A stretch of 54,047 bases of DNA, taken from contig JAJRWH010000096.1 of the NCBI GenBank assembly GCA_024276935.1, positions 1-54,047 of the forward strand. The letters run 5' to 3'. A model generated the notes under the pieces. The model was not told the DNA's origin. It made no database searches and saw nothing but the letters and a program-made list of their open reading frames with translations. Every line of letters starts with the position of its first letter. Position 1 is the first letter of the stretch. The DNA comes from Deltaproteobacteria bacterium (GTDB taxonomy: Bacteria > Desulfobacterota > Desulfuromonadia > Desulfuromonadales > Geopsychrobacteraceae). The translations under genes and the position numbers were made by a program. Below are positions 42,327 to 50,986 of the stretch, in pieces.

Positions 42327-43346
42327 ATGCGATTTGCAAGATTGATGGCGCTCGTTGCTGCGTTGACCCTGCTGACCAGTGGGCTGGCTTTTGCGGGCAA
42401 AGATTTTGATGCGGTTAAAAAGAAGGGTTTCATTCAGGCCGGGGTAAATGGTGGCGTATTCGGGTTCGGTATGCCTGACTCCAAAGGGGTCTGGAAAGGA
42501 CTGGATGTCGATACGGCTCGTGCTGTTGCCGCGGCGATCTTTGGTGATGCCAGCAAGGTCAAATTTACTCCTTTGACCGCTCAGCAGCGCTTCACCGCCT
42601 TGCAGTCGGGCGAAATTGATCTTCTTACCCGTAATGCCACTCGTACTCTGAGTCGTGAAACAAAACTGGGTCTCAATTTTGTGACGGTCAATTACTACGA
42701 CGGTCAGGGATTCATGATTTCGAAGAAACTCGGGGTCAAAAGTGCCAAAGAGCTCGATGGTGCGACCGTTTGTGTCCTCCCCGGAACGACCACCGAGCAG
42801 AATGCTGCTGACTTCTTCCGCAGCAACAACATGAAATGGAAGCCGGTTGTTATTGAAAACACAACCGAACTGGCCAAAACCTTCTTTGCAGGTCGTTGCG
42901 ATGTTCTGACCTCAGATGCGTCTCAGCTCGCCGGAACACGTGCCGTTGCTCCGAATCCCAAAGACTACGTCATCCTGCCGGAAATCATCTCCAAAGAGCC
43001 TTTGGCCCCAGCCGTTCGTCATGGTGATGACAAGTTCATGGACATCGTTGATTTCTCGGTCCTGGCTATGATCAATGCTGAAGAACTGGGTATTACCTCG
43101 AAGAACGTTGACAAGATGCTCAAGAGCAAAGATCCTGTCGTTCAGCGTTTCCTCGGTGTAATCGCTGGTAATGGCAAGGCTCTTGGTCTGGATGAAAAAT
43201 GGGCTTATAACATCATCAAGCAGGTTGGTAACTATGGTGAAGTTTTCGAGCGCAATGTTGGTGTCAACACCAAACTTGGTCTTGAGCGGGGCCTGAATGC
43301 TCTGTGGACCAATGGTGGCTTGATGTATTCACCTCCTTTCAAGTAA
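42327..43346 (+). CDS. aapJ: Polar amino-acid ABC transporter binding protein (AapJ/BztA-like)
   Basis: A 339-residue periplasmic binding protein; signal peptide MRFARLMALVAALTLLTSGL with cleavage after AFA. The family segments RGFIQAGVNGG-like, FGMPDSKGVWKGLDVDTARAVA, LTRNATRTLSRE and GRCDVLTSDASQLAGTRA match AapJ/BztA proteins, which bind a broad range of L-amino acids, often glutamate, glutamine, aspartate and asparagine. The ATG at 42327 follows a near-perfect AAGGAGG eight bases upstream, suiting the high expression of binding proteins. It is first of four genes and separated from the permease genes by a hairpin. Confidence 0.93.
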   Translation: MRFARLMALVAALTLLTSGLAFAGKDFDAVKKKGFIQAGVNGGVFGFGMPDSKGVWKGLDVDTARAVAAAIFGDASKVKFTPLTAQQRFTALQSGEIDLLTRNATRTLSRETKLGLNFVTVNYYDGQGFMISKKLGVKSAKELDGATVCVLPGTTTEQNAADFFRSNNMKWKPVVIENTTELAKTFFAGRCDVLTSDASQLAGTRAVAPNPKDYVILPEIISKEPLAPAVRHGDDKFMDIVDFSVLAMINAEELGITSKNVDKMLKSKDPVVQRFLGVIAGNGKALGLDEKWAYNIIKQVGNYGEVFERNVGVNTKLGLERGLNALWTNGGLMYSPPFK

Positions 43347-43361
43347 ATTAAATGAGTGATG

Positions 43362-43396
43362 CGGGGGGGCGTTTTGTTGACGCCTCCTCGTTTTTT
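43362..43396 (+). terminator. Intercistronic hairpin between aapJ and aapQ
   Basis: CGGGGGGGCGT (43362-43372) pairs with ACGCCTCCTCG (43380-43390) over 11 pairs including two G-U wobbles, with a seven-base loop, and six T's follow. It is probably a partial terminator or 3' stabiliser that makes aapJ mRNA more abundant than the downstream genes. Confidence 0.7.
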
Positions 43397-43425
43397 CTGA
43401 TTCCTGCAATAAAAAGACTTCTGCC

Positions 43426-44619
43426 TTGAATAAACAGACGACTGCTTCAACCGTTGAGTTGCCACAGGCTGTGCCCTTCTGGCGCGATCCCGACAAGCGC
43501 GGGATGGTGTTTCAGATTGTGGTCCTGCTGCTGGCATTAAGTATTGGCTATATCCTGTTCTCCAACACTCAGGCAAACCTTGAGCGGCAATCGATCGCTA
43601 CGGGTTTCGGCTTTTTGCACAGTGAAGCCGGTTTTGAGATTGGCGAGTCGACGATTGAATATTCTGCCGCCGACAGCTATGGCCGAGCCCTGCTGGTTGG
43701 GGCATTGAATACCCTGAAAGTATCATTTATCGGGATTATATTTACCCTGATCCTTGGGACCTTTGTTGGTATTGCCCGCTTGTCGCGCAACTGGCTGGTT
43801 TCACGGCTGGCTGGCGGCTTTATCGAGGTGATGCAAAACATTCCGGTCCTCTTGCAGCTGTTCTTCTGGTACGCGCTCTTCTACGAGGCATTTCCATCAC
43901 CACGCCAGGCACTGAACCCGCTGCCGGGACTCTTTTTGTGTAACCGCGGCCTGATTTTTAGTGTGCCTGCCGACCATCCTGTCCACAGTGTCATGCTGAT
44001 TGCCCTGGGTGTCGGTGTTATTGCCTGGTGGATGCTGGTGCGTTACGGGCGCAAGGTGCAGGAAAGTACCGGAAAAATTCTACCGGTTCATCGTATGGGA
44101 ATCGGGATTCTCCTGCTTTTGCCTCTGGTGGCCTGGGTTATCGCCGGTGCCCCGACAGCGATGGATATTCCGGTTCTTAAAGGGTTTAACTTCAGTGGTG
44201 GTGTGACGGTCAGTCCTGAGTTCAGTGCCTTGCTGATAGGACTGGTTCTGTACACTTCGGCCTTTGTGGCCGAGATTGTCCGTGCCGGAATCCAGTCTGT
44301 TTCGAGTGGTCAGGTTGAAGCGGCCATGGCGATTGGATTGCGTCCGGGGCAGGTGTTGCATCTGGTTATTTTGCCCCAGGCATTGCGCGTGATCATTCCT
44401 CCCTTGACCAGTCAAATGCTCAACCTGACCAAAAACAGTTCTCTGGCGATTGCGATTGGCTACAGTGATTTTGTGTCGGTGGCCAACACGACCATCAACC
44501 AGACGGGACAGGCGATAGAGGGGGTTGCGCTGATTATGGTGGTCTATCTCTTCTTCAGTTTGTCGACCTCGCTCTTTATGAACTGGTACAACAAAAAAAT
44601 GGCCCTGGTGGAGAGGTGA
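43426..44619 (+). CDS. aapQ: Amino-acid ABC transporter permease AapQ
   Basis: A 397-residue membrane permease of the HisMQ family. A long N-terminal part with two helices precedes the core, which carries TLKVSFIGIIFTLILGTFVG and the EAA loop EAAMAIGLRPGQVLHLVILP that contacts the ATPase. PFWRDPDKRG near the N-terminus is typical of AapQ/BztB. The start is a TTG at 43426 with a poor ribosome-binding site; the first in-frame ATG comes 26 codons later and would cut that conserved stretch, so TTG is preferred. Low initiation would fit a lower demand for permease than for AapJ. Confidence 0.9.
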   Translation: MNKQTTASTVELPQAVPFWRDPDKRGMVFQIVVLLLALSIGYILFSNTQANLERQSIATGFGFLHSEAGFEIGESTIEYSAADSYGRALLVGALNTLKVSFIGIIFTLILGTFVGIARLSRNWLVSRLAGGFIEVMQNIPVLLQLFFWYALFYEAFPSPRQALNPLPGLFLCNRGLIFSVPADHPVHSVMLIALGVGVIAWWMLVRYGRKVQESTGKILPVHRMGIGILLLLPLVAWVIAGAPTAMDIPVLKGFNFSGGVTVSPEFSALLIGLVLYTSAFVAEIVRAGIQSVSSGQVEAAMAIGLRPGQVLHLVILPQALRVIIPPLTSQMLNLTKNSSLAIAIGYSDFVSVANTTINQTGQAIEGVALIMVVYLFFSLSTSLFMNWYNKKMALVER

Positions 44620-44623
44620 TACC

Positions 44624-45718
44624 ATGACAACTCAAGTTACCGAAACCGCCAGTGAAGACATGAAACCACCGGTACGTAACGTCGGTGTTATCGGGTGGCT
44701 GCGGGAAAATCTGTTTAACAACTGGTACAATTCACTGCTTTCCCTGCTGTCGATTTATGGTTTGTGGCTGGTTGTGCCACCGATGATCCGCTGGATTTTT
44801 GTCGACAGTCTCTGGTTCAGTAGTGCCGAGGCCTGCCGTGATATCGAAGGCGCCTGCTGGTCAATTATCCCGGCCAATGTCAGCTTTATTTTCTTCGGGT
44901 TTTTCCCCGACGGTCAACAGTGGCGTCCCTTGCTGGCGATGCTGCTGCTATTTGTCCTGATCTTCTATTCGAAAGACAGCAAACACTGGAAACGTTCCCT
45001 GGGGGGCTATTGGCTGATCGGCCTGATCGTCATGGGAACCCTGATGTATGGCGGTGTGTTCGGAATGCCGGTGGTTGAAACCTCTCAGTGGAGTGGTTTT
45101 CCGCTGACGTTGATGCTGTCGTTGTTCGGGATGGTTTTTGCCTATCCTTTGGGGGTGTTGCTGGCTTTAGGGCGTCGTTCACGCCTGGCAGGCATCAAGA
45201 CCATGTGTGTCGTCTATATCGAGCTGATTCGGGGCGTACCGCTGATCAGCCTGCTGTTTATGTCATCAGTCATGTTTCCCCTGTTTCTGCCCGAAGGGAT
45301 CGTCATTGACAAGGTGTTGCGTGCCCTGGCCGCAATTATCCTGTTTACTGCCGCTTATATTGCCGAGGTGGTGCGTGGTGGTTTGCAGGCGATTCCCAAG
45401 GGACAATATGAAGCTGCTGATTCTCTGGGGTTGAGCTACGGCAAGACGATGCGGCTGATTATTCTGCCCCAGGCCCTCAAAATCGTTATTCCACCAACTG
45501 TCGGGATTCTGATTTCGGCGTTCAAGGATACTTCCCTGGTCGTTATTATCGCCCTGTACGATGTCCTGAAAACCACCAAGGTAACTTTGTCAAACCCCGA
45601 ATGGATGGGATTCTCAAGTGAGGCCTACCTTTTTCTGGCCGTCCTTTACTTTGTCTGTTGCTATGCGATGTCAAGTTACAGTCGCAAACTCGAAAAAGCC
45701 TTACATACCGGTCGCTGA
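44624..45718 (+). CDS. aapM: Amino-acid ABC transporter permease AapM
   Basis: The partner permease (364 residues) of the HisMQ family, with about eight predicted helices; the EAA loop is [20 protein letters not shown], followed by [34 protein letters not shown] and [14 protein letters not shown] in the N-terminal part are characteristic of AapM/BztC. The ATG is 14 bases downstream of GGAGAGGTGA, which overlaps the end of aapQ. Heterodimerises with AapQ. Confidence 0.92.
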   Translation: MTTQVTETASEDMKPPVRNVGVIGWLRENLFNNWYNSLLSLLSIYGLWLVVPPMIRWIFVDSLWFSSAEACRDIEGACWSIIPANVSFIFFGFFPDGQQWRPLLAMLLLFVLIFYSKDSKHWKRSLGGYWLIGLIVMGTLMYGGVFGMPVVETSQWSGFPLTLMLSLFGMVFAYPLGVLLALGRRSRLAGIKTMCVVYIELIRGVPLISLLFMSSVMFPLFLPEGIVIDKVLRALAAIILFTAAYIAEVVRGGLQAIPKGQYEAADSLGLSYGKTMRLIILPQALKIVIPPTVGILISAFKDTSLVVIIALYDVLKTTKVTLSNPEWMGFSSEAYLFLAVLYFVCCYAMSSYSRKLEKALHTGR

Positions 45719-45729
45719 CGGAAAGACTT

Positions 45730-46497
45730 ATGAACGAAAAGAGCGAGACTATGCAGGAAACAGCTGAAACCCCGATTATCGAAGTCATCGACATGCACAA
45801 ATGGTACGGTGATTTTCACGTCCTGAAAAATATCAATCTGCTGGTACAGCCCAAGGAGCGGATCGTTATTTGCGGGCCTTCCGGTTCGGGAAAATCGACA
45901 ATGATTCGCTGCATCAACCGCCTTGAAGAGCACCAGAAAGGCCGGATCATTGTCGATGGGATCGAACTGACGAACGATATTAAAAATATCGAAAAGGTAC
46001 GGGCTGAAGTCGGAATGGTCTTTCAGCACTTCAACCTGTTTCCGCATCTGACAATTCTGGACAACCTGACCCTGGGGCCGATCTGGGTGCGAAAAACCCC
46101 GAAGAAAGAAGCCGAAGAGACGGCGATGATGTATCTTGAGAAGGTTCAGATTGCCGAGCAGGCCAAGAAGTTTCCCGGTCAGCTCTCTGGTGGCCAGCAG
46201 CAGCGGGTTGCGATTGCCCGCAGTCTGTGCATGAATCCCAATGTCATGCTGTTTGATGAGCCGACGTCAGCATTGGACCCCGAGATGATCAAAGAAGTTC
46301 TCGATGTCATGATCGCTCTTGCCGAAGAGGGGATGACCATGCTGGTCGTCACCCACGAAATGGGATTTGCCAAGAGTGTTGCTGACCGGGTGATGTTTAT
46401 GGATGAAGGACAGATTGTCGAACAGAATACTCCGCATGAGTTTTTCGACAACCCGCAGAATGAACGAACCCAGATGTTCTTGAGCCAGATATTATAA
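45730..46497 (+). CDS. aapP: Amino-acid ABC transporter ATPase AapP
   Basis: A 255-residue ABC ATPase from the ATG at 45730 (GGAAAG site seven bases before); an upstream TTG overlapping aapM is unlikely. Walker A is GPSGSGKST (49-57), the signature is [15 protein letters not shown], Walker [13 protein letters not shown] and the switch [15 protein letters not shown] [13 protein letters not shown]. It energises AapQM. It shows the high conservation usual of the PAAT family, e.g. [14 protein letters not shown]. The operon ends 18 bases after its stop at a hairpin. Confidence 0.95.
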   Translation: MNEKSETMQETAETPIIEVIDMHKWYGDFHVLKNINLLVQPKERIVICGPSGSGKSTMIRCINRLEEHQKGRIIVDGIELTNDIKNIEKVRAEVGMVFQHFNLFPHLTILDNLTLGPIWVRKTPKKEAEETAMMYLEKVQIAEQAKKFPGQLSGGQQQRVAIARSLCMNPNVMLFDEPTSALDPEMIKEVLDVMIALAEEGMTMLVVTHEMGFAKSVADRVMFMDEGQIVEQNTPHEFFDNPQNERTQMFLSQIL

Positions 46498-46514
46498 TTC
46501 GAGGCGTGAGGCGT

Positions 46515-46546
46515 GAAAGGGCGATCTGATATCAGATGGCCCTTTC
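46515..46546. terminator. Hairpin between aapP and the asparaginase gene
   Basis: GAAAGGGCGATCTGAT (46515-46530) and ATCAGATGGCCCTTTC (46531-46546) form a 16-bp inverted repeat with a single mismatch. Downstream GTTTGTT on the plus strand and TCACGCC on the minus strand indicate it mainly ends the aap operon. The convergent asparaginase gene stops 14 bases away. Confidence 0.75.
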
Positions 46547-46559
46547 GTTTGTTCGGCTG

Positions 46560-47045
46560 TTAATTCTGAGTCTTTTCGAACCGGTTCAGTTCGACATTTT
46601 TACGGGTTGTCTGCGGATCAAAGATCTGACCGTTCATGGCAATGTAGACACCTGGGGACAGGGTTTGGACCGCTGTGATGGCGGCTGCAACATTAAACAG
46701 GGCATCGGTCGCCCGAAAGCGGGCCGGCTGCATGGCTCCGGTCAGAACAATGGTTTTGCCTTCAATCCCGTTCAGGGCGCACCCGGTCAGAACCATGGTG
46801 TCGGTACCATGAGTGATGACAATATGGCGTGACTGACTGGCTTGTACCGCCTGCCGAATGAGTTTGCGATCATCATCGGTCATCTCAAGACTGTCTTTAC
46901 GCAGCACTTCAGTGATCTTGAGATCAAGGGTCAGGTTGGCTTCTTTCAGTAGTTCACCAAGGGGAGAATCTCCGACCTGAAAACTGCTCTTGGCATCAAA
47001 ATAAACCTTGTCGATGGTGCCGCCAGTTGTCAGAATTTCGACCAT
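46560..47045 (-). CDS. Single-domain asparaginase-like protein
   Basis: At 161 residues this is half of a normal L-asparaginase (about 330). It contains the whole N-terminal catalytic domain with nucleophile Thr10 in LTTGGTIDK, Thr81-Asp82 in THGTDTM and Lys149 in TTRKN, equivalents of Thr12, Thr89-Asp90 and Lys162 in E. coli AnsB; the C-terminal domain that completes the intersubunit active site is absent. The reading frame ends cleanly at a terminator, so it looks like a stable short family rather than a recent truncation. Function as asparaginase is possible but unproved. It follows a GNAT gene by two bases. Confidence 0.8.
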   Translation of the reverse strand: MVEILTTGGTIDKVYFDAKSSFQVGDSPLGELLKEANLTLDLKITEVLRKDSLEMTDDDRKLIRQAVQASQSRHIVITHGTDTMVLTGCALNGIEGKTIVLTGAMQPARFRATDALFNVAAAITAVQTLSPGVYIAMNGQIFDPQTTRKNVELNRFEKTQN

Positions 47046-47047
47046 GG

Positions 47048-47557
47048 TCAGTGCTCCTCAAGTTTTTTGTACATAATCAATTGTCCGCAACGCTTTTCAC
47101 CAAAATCTGCAATGTCGGGCAATAGTCCGGCCAGAGAGAAACCACCCTTTTCGAGCAGAGTACGGCTGCCGATGTTGGTTTCAAGCAGGATTGCCAGCAG
47201 GTAGACTAATCCTGCCTCCCGGGCAAGTTTCTGGGCTTCTTCGAGCATGAAACGGCCCAGGCCTTTGCCACGAGCCTCAGCAGCCAAAAAGTAGCTGACC
47301 TCGGCAACCTGACGCATTGCGGCACGACCGGAACGCCAGGGTGAAAAGTAGAAATAGCCGACAATATCAGAGTCAACCTCGATCAGATGAATCAGGAACG
47401 GGGCTTGCTGATGGCTGTCAAACCAGCTCTGGCGCTGTTCAAGACTGTAGGTGGTCAGGTCGGCGGTAAATCCACCTTCCTGAATGATTTCATTGTAGAT
47501 ATCAACCAGGCAGGGAAGATCCTGTCGGGTTGCAGGGCGGTGTGTCGCATCGGCCAT
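47048..47557 (-). CDS. GNAT-family N-acetyltransferase
   Basis: A 169-residue GCN5-related acetyltransferase of the phosphinothricin/methionine-sulfone acetyltransferase type: RPATRQDLPCLVDIYNEII at the N-terminus, VAEVSYFLAAEARGKGLGRFMLEEA as the acetyl-CoA pyrophosphate-binding motif (R-G-K-G-L-G), and NIGSRTLLEKGGF near the end. Relatives N-acetylate amino acids such as methionine derivatives. It is the first gene of a two-gene operon with the small asparaginase-like gene (two-base gap), suggesting amino-acid metabolism. Substrate is not predictable. Confidence 0.85.
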   Translation of the reverse strand: MADATHRPATRQDLPCLVDIYNEIIQEGGFTADLTTYSLEQRQSWFDSHQQAPFLIHLIEVDSDIVGYFYFSPWRSGRAAMRQVAEVSYFLAAEARGKGLGRFMLEEAQKLAREAGLVYLLAILLETNIGSRTLLEKGGFSLAGLLPDIADFGEKRCGQLIMYKKLEEH

Positions 47558-47580
47558 AAAAGAGCTCCATTTTGGGAAGG

Positions 47581-47658
47581 GCAGGTTAGAGAGTCAACCT
47601 GCTCAGGCATTCTCTCTTTCAGAAGGCTTTTAGTCAATCCCGAAGAGAAGATTGCCTG
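47581..47658. repeat. Two inverted repeats in the divergent GNAT/thioesterase control region
   Basis: A perfect seven-base repeat, GCAGGTT (47581-47587) and AACCTGC (47596-47602), is followed by an imperfect one, CAGGCATTCTC (47604-47614) and GAGAAgatTGCCTG (47645-47658). The 194-base gap otherwise holds a TATACT -10-like box at 47696-47701 for the thioesterase gene with no clear -35. Operator function is possible. Confidence 0.35.
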
Positions 47659-47751
47659 CTTGAAATAAAGAGCACCATCTGAGGAGAGAGTTGTTTATAC
47701 TGGAGCCCGACATTTTTTCAATCCAGTGTTACGAACGAAAGGAACAGGGTT

Positions 47752-48219
47752 ATGTCCGCAGCCACAAAAAAATCATTTAGTCTGGAAGGGAAAAAAAACT
47801 GGACCCCTTTTGATGCACCGTCACTGGTCGGCAATTCGTTACGTTTTGTTTCGGGTGATCCTGAAGGAGATCGTTTTCGGGTGCGCTATTTTAAAAAACC
47901 GCAGGGTGAACTGGTGGCCCGCGCCTGGTTTGGCCCTGAAACCGAAGGTCCTCCGGGACATTCGCATGGTGGCGCCATGGCGGCATTGCTTGATGAGGTT
48001 CTGGGACTGGCGGCCTGGGCTTCCGGGCATCCGATTGTCGTTGGACGGCTGGATATTCATTTCAGTCAGTTGCTGCCGCTTGAAACGGTCATGCAGGTCG
48101 ACAGTGAGGTTCTTTCGGTTGCGGGACGCAAGATCAAGGTCAAGGGCAAGATCGTCGGAGCCGATGGTACGGTCTACGCCTCTGCCGATGCGTTGTGTAT
48201 CAGTATCTTGCAGAGTTGA
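47752..48219 (+). CDS. PaaI-type hotdog thioesterase
   Basis: A 155-residue single hotdog-fold protein. The segment PPGHSHGGAMAALLDEVLGLAAW is the PaaI/4HBT catalytic signature with Asp in LLDE as the probable nucleophile or base, and VGRLDIHFSQLLPLET is the central strand. It should hydrolyse an acyl-CoA thioester in the cytoplasm; the acyl group is unknown. The ATG at 47752 has a GAAAGGAACAGG site. It is a single-gene unit with a bidirectional terminator downstream. Confidence 0.85.
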   Translation: MSAATKKSFSLEGKKNWTPFDAPSLVGNSLRFVSGDPEGDRFRVRYFKKPQGELVARAWFGPETEGPPGHSHGGAMAALLDEVLGLAAWASGHPIVVGRLDIHFSQLLPLETVMQVDSEVLSVAGRKIKVKGKIVGADGTVYASADALCISILQS

Positions 48220-48240
48220 AGAAAATTGAAATGAATAAAA

Positions 48241-48266
48241 AAGCCCGATCCACCTGGATCGGGCTT
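48241..48266. terminator. Bidirectional terminator
   Basis: AAGCCCGATCC (48241-48251) and GGATCGGGCTT (48256-48266) form a perfect 11-bp stem with an ACCT tetraloop, flanked by an A-run before and five further T's after. It serves the thioesterase gene on the plus strand and the Na/Pi cotransporter gene on the minus strand. Confidence 0.92.
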
Positions 48267-48287
48267 TTTTTGATCTTGAAGAGAACC

Positions 48288-49973
48288 TCAGCTCGAGGAT
48301 AAATTCTCGGCAAAAAGTGCTTCGTGCAGGTTGACCGTGTGATTCTTGATCCGTCGCAGGGCTACCGCCATGTCGCTGAAGGTCAAGGCAGGCAGAGCAC
48401 CGCAGGTCCCTTCTTTCATCCGGTCGAGATGGGCTTTACGGATGGTGTCGGCCAGATCATTCAGGCGGTTGGCTTCATCATAAATTTTGCGGGTGCTGCT
48501 GGCATCTTCATCATTGAATGCCCGGCAAACCTGGGTGAAAAAAGCAAAAACTTCGTGATGGAAATTTATCAGATCTTTCCAGCCCTCTTCACTGAAATCA
48601 AGTTCATATTTATCGAGCCGTTTCATGTAGGAGCATAACGACGCCGCGTAGTCGGCAATCGATTCAAGTTCGTCTGCAGCCCGGACATAACTGTAGGCCC
48701 GGTCGGACTGATCGTTGCTGGCGTTGCCTGCCTGCATCAGGGTGACAGTAAATGTTGTAATCTCATGTTGAATGACATCGGTTTCATCTTCGAGAGAGGT
48801 GACCTTGCGATAAAATCGGTCCCGACCCTTGAGATCGCGCTGCAAGAAACTTCCGGCATGACGTAAGGCTTTGTGAACCCGACCCTGCATCCGTTTCAGT
48901 TCTTCAAAAACCATGGAGATTCCCATGGCAACCGGGATGGTACCGGGGGCTCCGATATATTTGAAAGAGCCTTTTTCGCTCCCCATTTTTTCCGGAATAA
49001 TTCTGGTGACCAGAGCGGCCAACTTATTCAGGAAGGGCAGCATAACCAGGGTTGCCGTGACGTTGAAAAAGGTGTGCGCCATGGCGATATGAGCCGCAAT
49101 GTAGGGGCGGTTTCCTTCGGTATCAACAAAGCTGGAAAGGCCGGGAACGAATTTTTCGATCATCCCGACGTAAGTTGAAAAAATTGAAATGATGATAAAG
49201 ACCCCCAGAACGTTGAAAACACTGTGGGCCATGGCCGCTCGTCTGGCGAGGATTGATCCACCCAGAGCTGCAAACTGGGCGGTGATGGTGGTCCCGATGT
49301 TTTCTCCCATAACCAGGGCAATAGCCGTTGGCAGGGGAATGGCTCCGGTTGTCGCCAGGGCGATGGTAATGCCAAGCATGGCCGAACTACTCTGAATGAT
49401 CATGGTCATCAGGCAGCCGATGGCGACGCAGCCCAGAATACTCAGTAATGACTGGGCATCAAGGGTCAGCATCAGATTCATGAAGGCTTCATCGCTGCGC
49501 AGCGGTTTGTAGGCTCCGCTCATGATTTCCAGACCGAAGAAAATCAGGCCCAATGCAACAATAACCTTGGCCGTTGCCGAGACACGCTCATTTTTGGAGA
49601 AAAGCATCGGAAAGACACCGAGCGCAATCAGCAGCAGACCATATTTGCCAATTTTGACGGCCAGTATCCAGCCGGTGATGGTGGTTCCGATGTTGGCACC
49701 CAGAATAACTCCGATTGCCTGTGTCAGCTGCATCAGTCCGGCATTGGCCAGACCGACAACCATGACCGTGGTGATCGAAGAGGATTGAACAAAGGTCGTG
49801 ACGAAAAGACCGACCAATACCGCCAGAATGCGGTTGGTGGTGACAGAAGAAATCGCCTTGCGGATCAGCCCTCCTGAAAGCATTTGCAGGCTGTCAGAGA
49901 GGTATTTCATGCCAAGGATAAATACACCCAGGCCGCCGATGGCGGTATAGCCCATCTTGAAAGGTTCGATCAT
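48288..49973 (-). CDS. Na/Pi cotransporter family protein with PhoU-like tail
   Basis: A 561-residue membrane protein of the NptA/YjbB (PNaS) family. The two inverted transport repeats carry the paired QSSS motifs TFVQSSSITTVMVVGL and MIIQSSSAMLGITIAL, each followed by a GANIGTTIT or GENIGTTIT segment. About eight to nine helices lie in residues 1-325; residues about 350-550 form a helical PhoU-like cytoplasmic domain (VTSLEDETDVIQHEI, ADELESIADYAASL). E. coli YjbB exports phosphate; direction here is unknown. Monocistronic, ATG start at 49973. Confidence 0.92.
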   Translation of the reverse strand: MIEPFKMGYTAIGGLGVFILGMKYLSDSLQMLSGGLIRKAISSVTTNRILAVLVGLFVTTFVQSSSITTVMVVGLANAGLMQLTQAIGVILGANIGTTITGWILAVKIGKYGLLLIALGVFPMLFSKNERVSATAKVIVALGLIFFGLEIMSGAYKPLRSDEAFMNLMLTLDAQSLLSILGCVAIGCLMTMIIQSSSAMLGITIALATTGAIPLPTAIALVMGENIGTTITAQFAALGGSILARRAAMAHSVFNVLGVFIIISIFSTYVGMIEKFVPGLSSFVDTEGNRPYIAAHIAMAHTFFNVTATLVMLPFLNKLAALVTRIIPEKMGSEKGSFKYIGAPGTIPVAMGISMVFEELKRMQGRVHKALRHAGSFLQRDLKGRDRFYRKVTSLEDETDVIQHEITTFTVTLMQAGNASNDQSDRAYSYVRAADELESIADYAASLCSYMKRLDKYELDFSEEGWKDLINFHHEVFAFFTQVCRAFNDEDASSTRKIYDEANRLNDLADTIRKAHLDRMKEGTCGALPALTFSDMAVALRRIKNHTVNLHEALFAENLSSS

Positions 49974-50112
49974 TGGAAAACTCCGCTAAGTCCTTGGGGA
50001 ATATAGGCTTTGATGCAAGGCCAGTGGCTTCAGTCCACCGCGATTCGCGCACAATCTAACCGGCTTTGATGGCCCGGTCAAGTCTAACGATCATTCTGGT
50101 GAAATCAATGAT

Positions 50113-50145
50113 AAAAAAGCCCGTCCTGGCAGGTCGGGCTTTTTT
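50113..50145. terminator. Terminator downstream of the Bax-inhibitor gene
   Basis: AAAAAAGCCCG (50113-50123) pairs with CGGGCTTTTTT (50135-50145), with an inner CCTG/CAGG extension, giving a long stem with A/T flanks. It lies 42 bases past the stop of the minus-strand gene and has no plus-strand gene to serve. Confidence 0.85.
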
Positions 50146-50187
50146 GAATTTTACATATTTATTATCAGGGCTGACGAATCTTCAGGT

Positions 50188-50889
50188 TCAGCGTCGATTG
50201 CCCATAATGCGCAGCAACATCAGGAACAGATTGATGAAATCCAGATAAAGAGTCAGGGCCCCAAGGATTGACGCTTTTTTACGACTCTCTTCATCGCCAA
50301 AACCTGCCTGCCCAAGCCGCTTGATTTTCTGGGTGTCGTAAGCCGTCAGTCCGACAAAGACAAAGACTCCGATATAGCTGGTGATCCAGTAAATCATCTC
50401 GCTTTGCAGAAAGATATTGACCACAGAGGCGATGATGATGCCGATCAGGCCCATGAAGAAAAAGCTGCCCCAGCCGGTCAGATCACGTTTGGTGACATAA
50501 CCATAGATACTGATGGTACCAAAGGTTCCCGCTGCCACAAAAAATGTGCTGGCAATCGAACTGCGGGTATAGATGAGAAAGATCGAAGCAAAGGTGACAC
50601 CGTTGAGGGCCGAGTAAAGGAGAAACAACAGGGTTGCTGTTGTTGAATTGATTTTGTTGATCGCTGCTGACAGGGCGATAACCAGACCCAGCTCGCCAAA
50701 AATCAGAGCATAAAAAACCAGTTTGTTGCCAAAAATGAAATTGAGCAAAGCCGGACTCGACAGGGTCATCATTGATGCCAGGGCGGTCAGGCCCAGTCCC
50801 GCAGTCATCCAGCCATAGACTTTGGGGAGAAAGCTGGTGTGACTCCCTATGGCTGCGGTGGTTGAAATGGTCTGTCTTTGATTCAGCAT
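50188..50889 (-). CDS. Bax inhibitor-1/YccA family membrane protein
   Basis: A 233-residue protein with seven closely packed helices. It has the BI-1 features GWGSFFFMGLIGIIIASVVN and, near the C-terminus, FVGLTAYDTQKIKRL with the conserved Asp that in bacterial BI-1 (BsYetJ) takes part in pH-dependent calcium leak. E. coli YccA and YbhL inhibit or modulate FtsH. The exact role here is unknown. The C-terminus LYLDFINLFLMLLRIMGNRR is typical of the family. It has its own promoter-like element and terminator. Confidence 0.92.
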   Translation of the reverse strand: MLNQRQTISTTAAIGSHTSFLPKVYGWMTAGLGLTALASMMTLSSPALLNFIFGNKLVFYALIFGELGLVIALSAAINKINSTTATLLFLLYSALNGVTFASIFLIYTRSSIASTFFVAAGTFGTISIYGYVTKRDLTGWGSFFFMGLIGIIIASVVNIFLQSEMIYWITSYIGVFVFVGLTAYDTQKIKRLGQAGFGDEESRKKASILGALTLYLDFINLFLMLLRIMGNRR

Positions 50890-50922
50890 AATTGTCTCCG
50901 TAACAAGTTGAAGTTCATGAGA

Positions 50923-50951
50923 AATATAGCTGATTTAAAGAGAGAGATCAA
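50923..50951 (-). promoter_or_regulatory. Candidate promoter of the Bax-inhibitor gene
   Basis: On the minus strand TTGATC (50951-50946) is 17 bases from TATATT (50928-50923, five of six), placing transcription start about 25 bases before the ATG at 50889. GGAGACAATT before the ATG supplies the ribosome-binding site. Confidence 0.55.
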
Positions 50952-50986
50952 ACTGATGTCAGGCAAGAAGTTTTTAAATGGACTGC

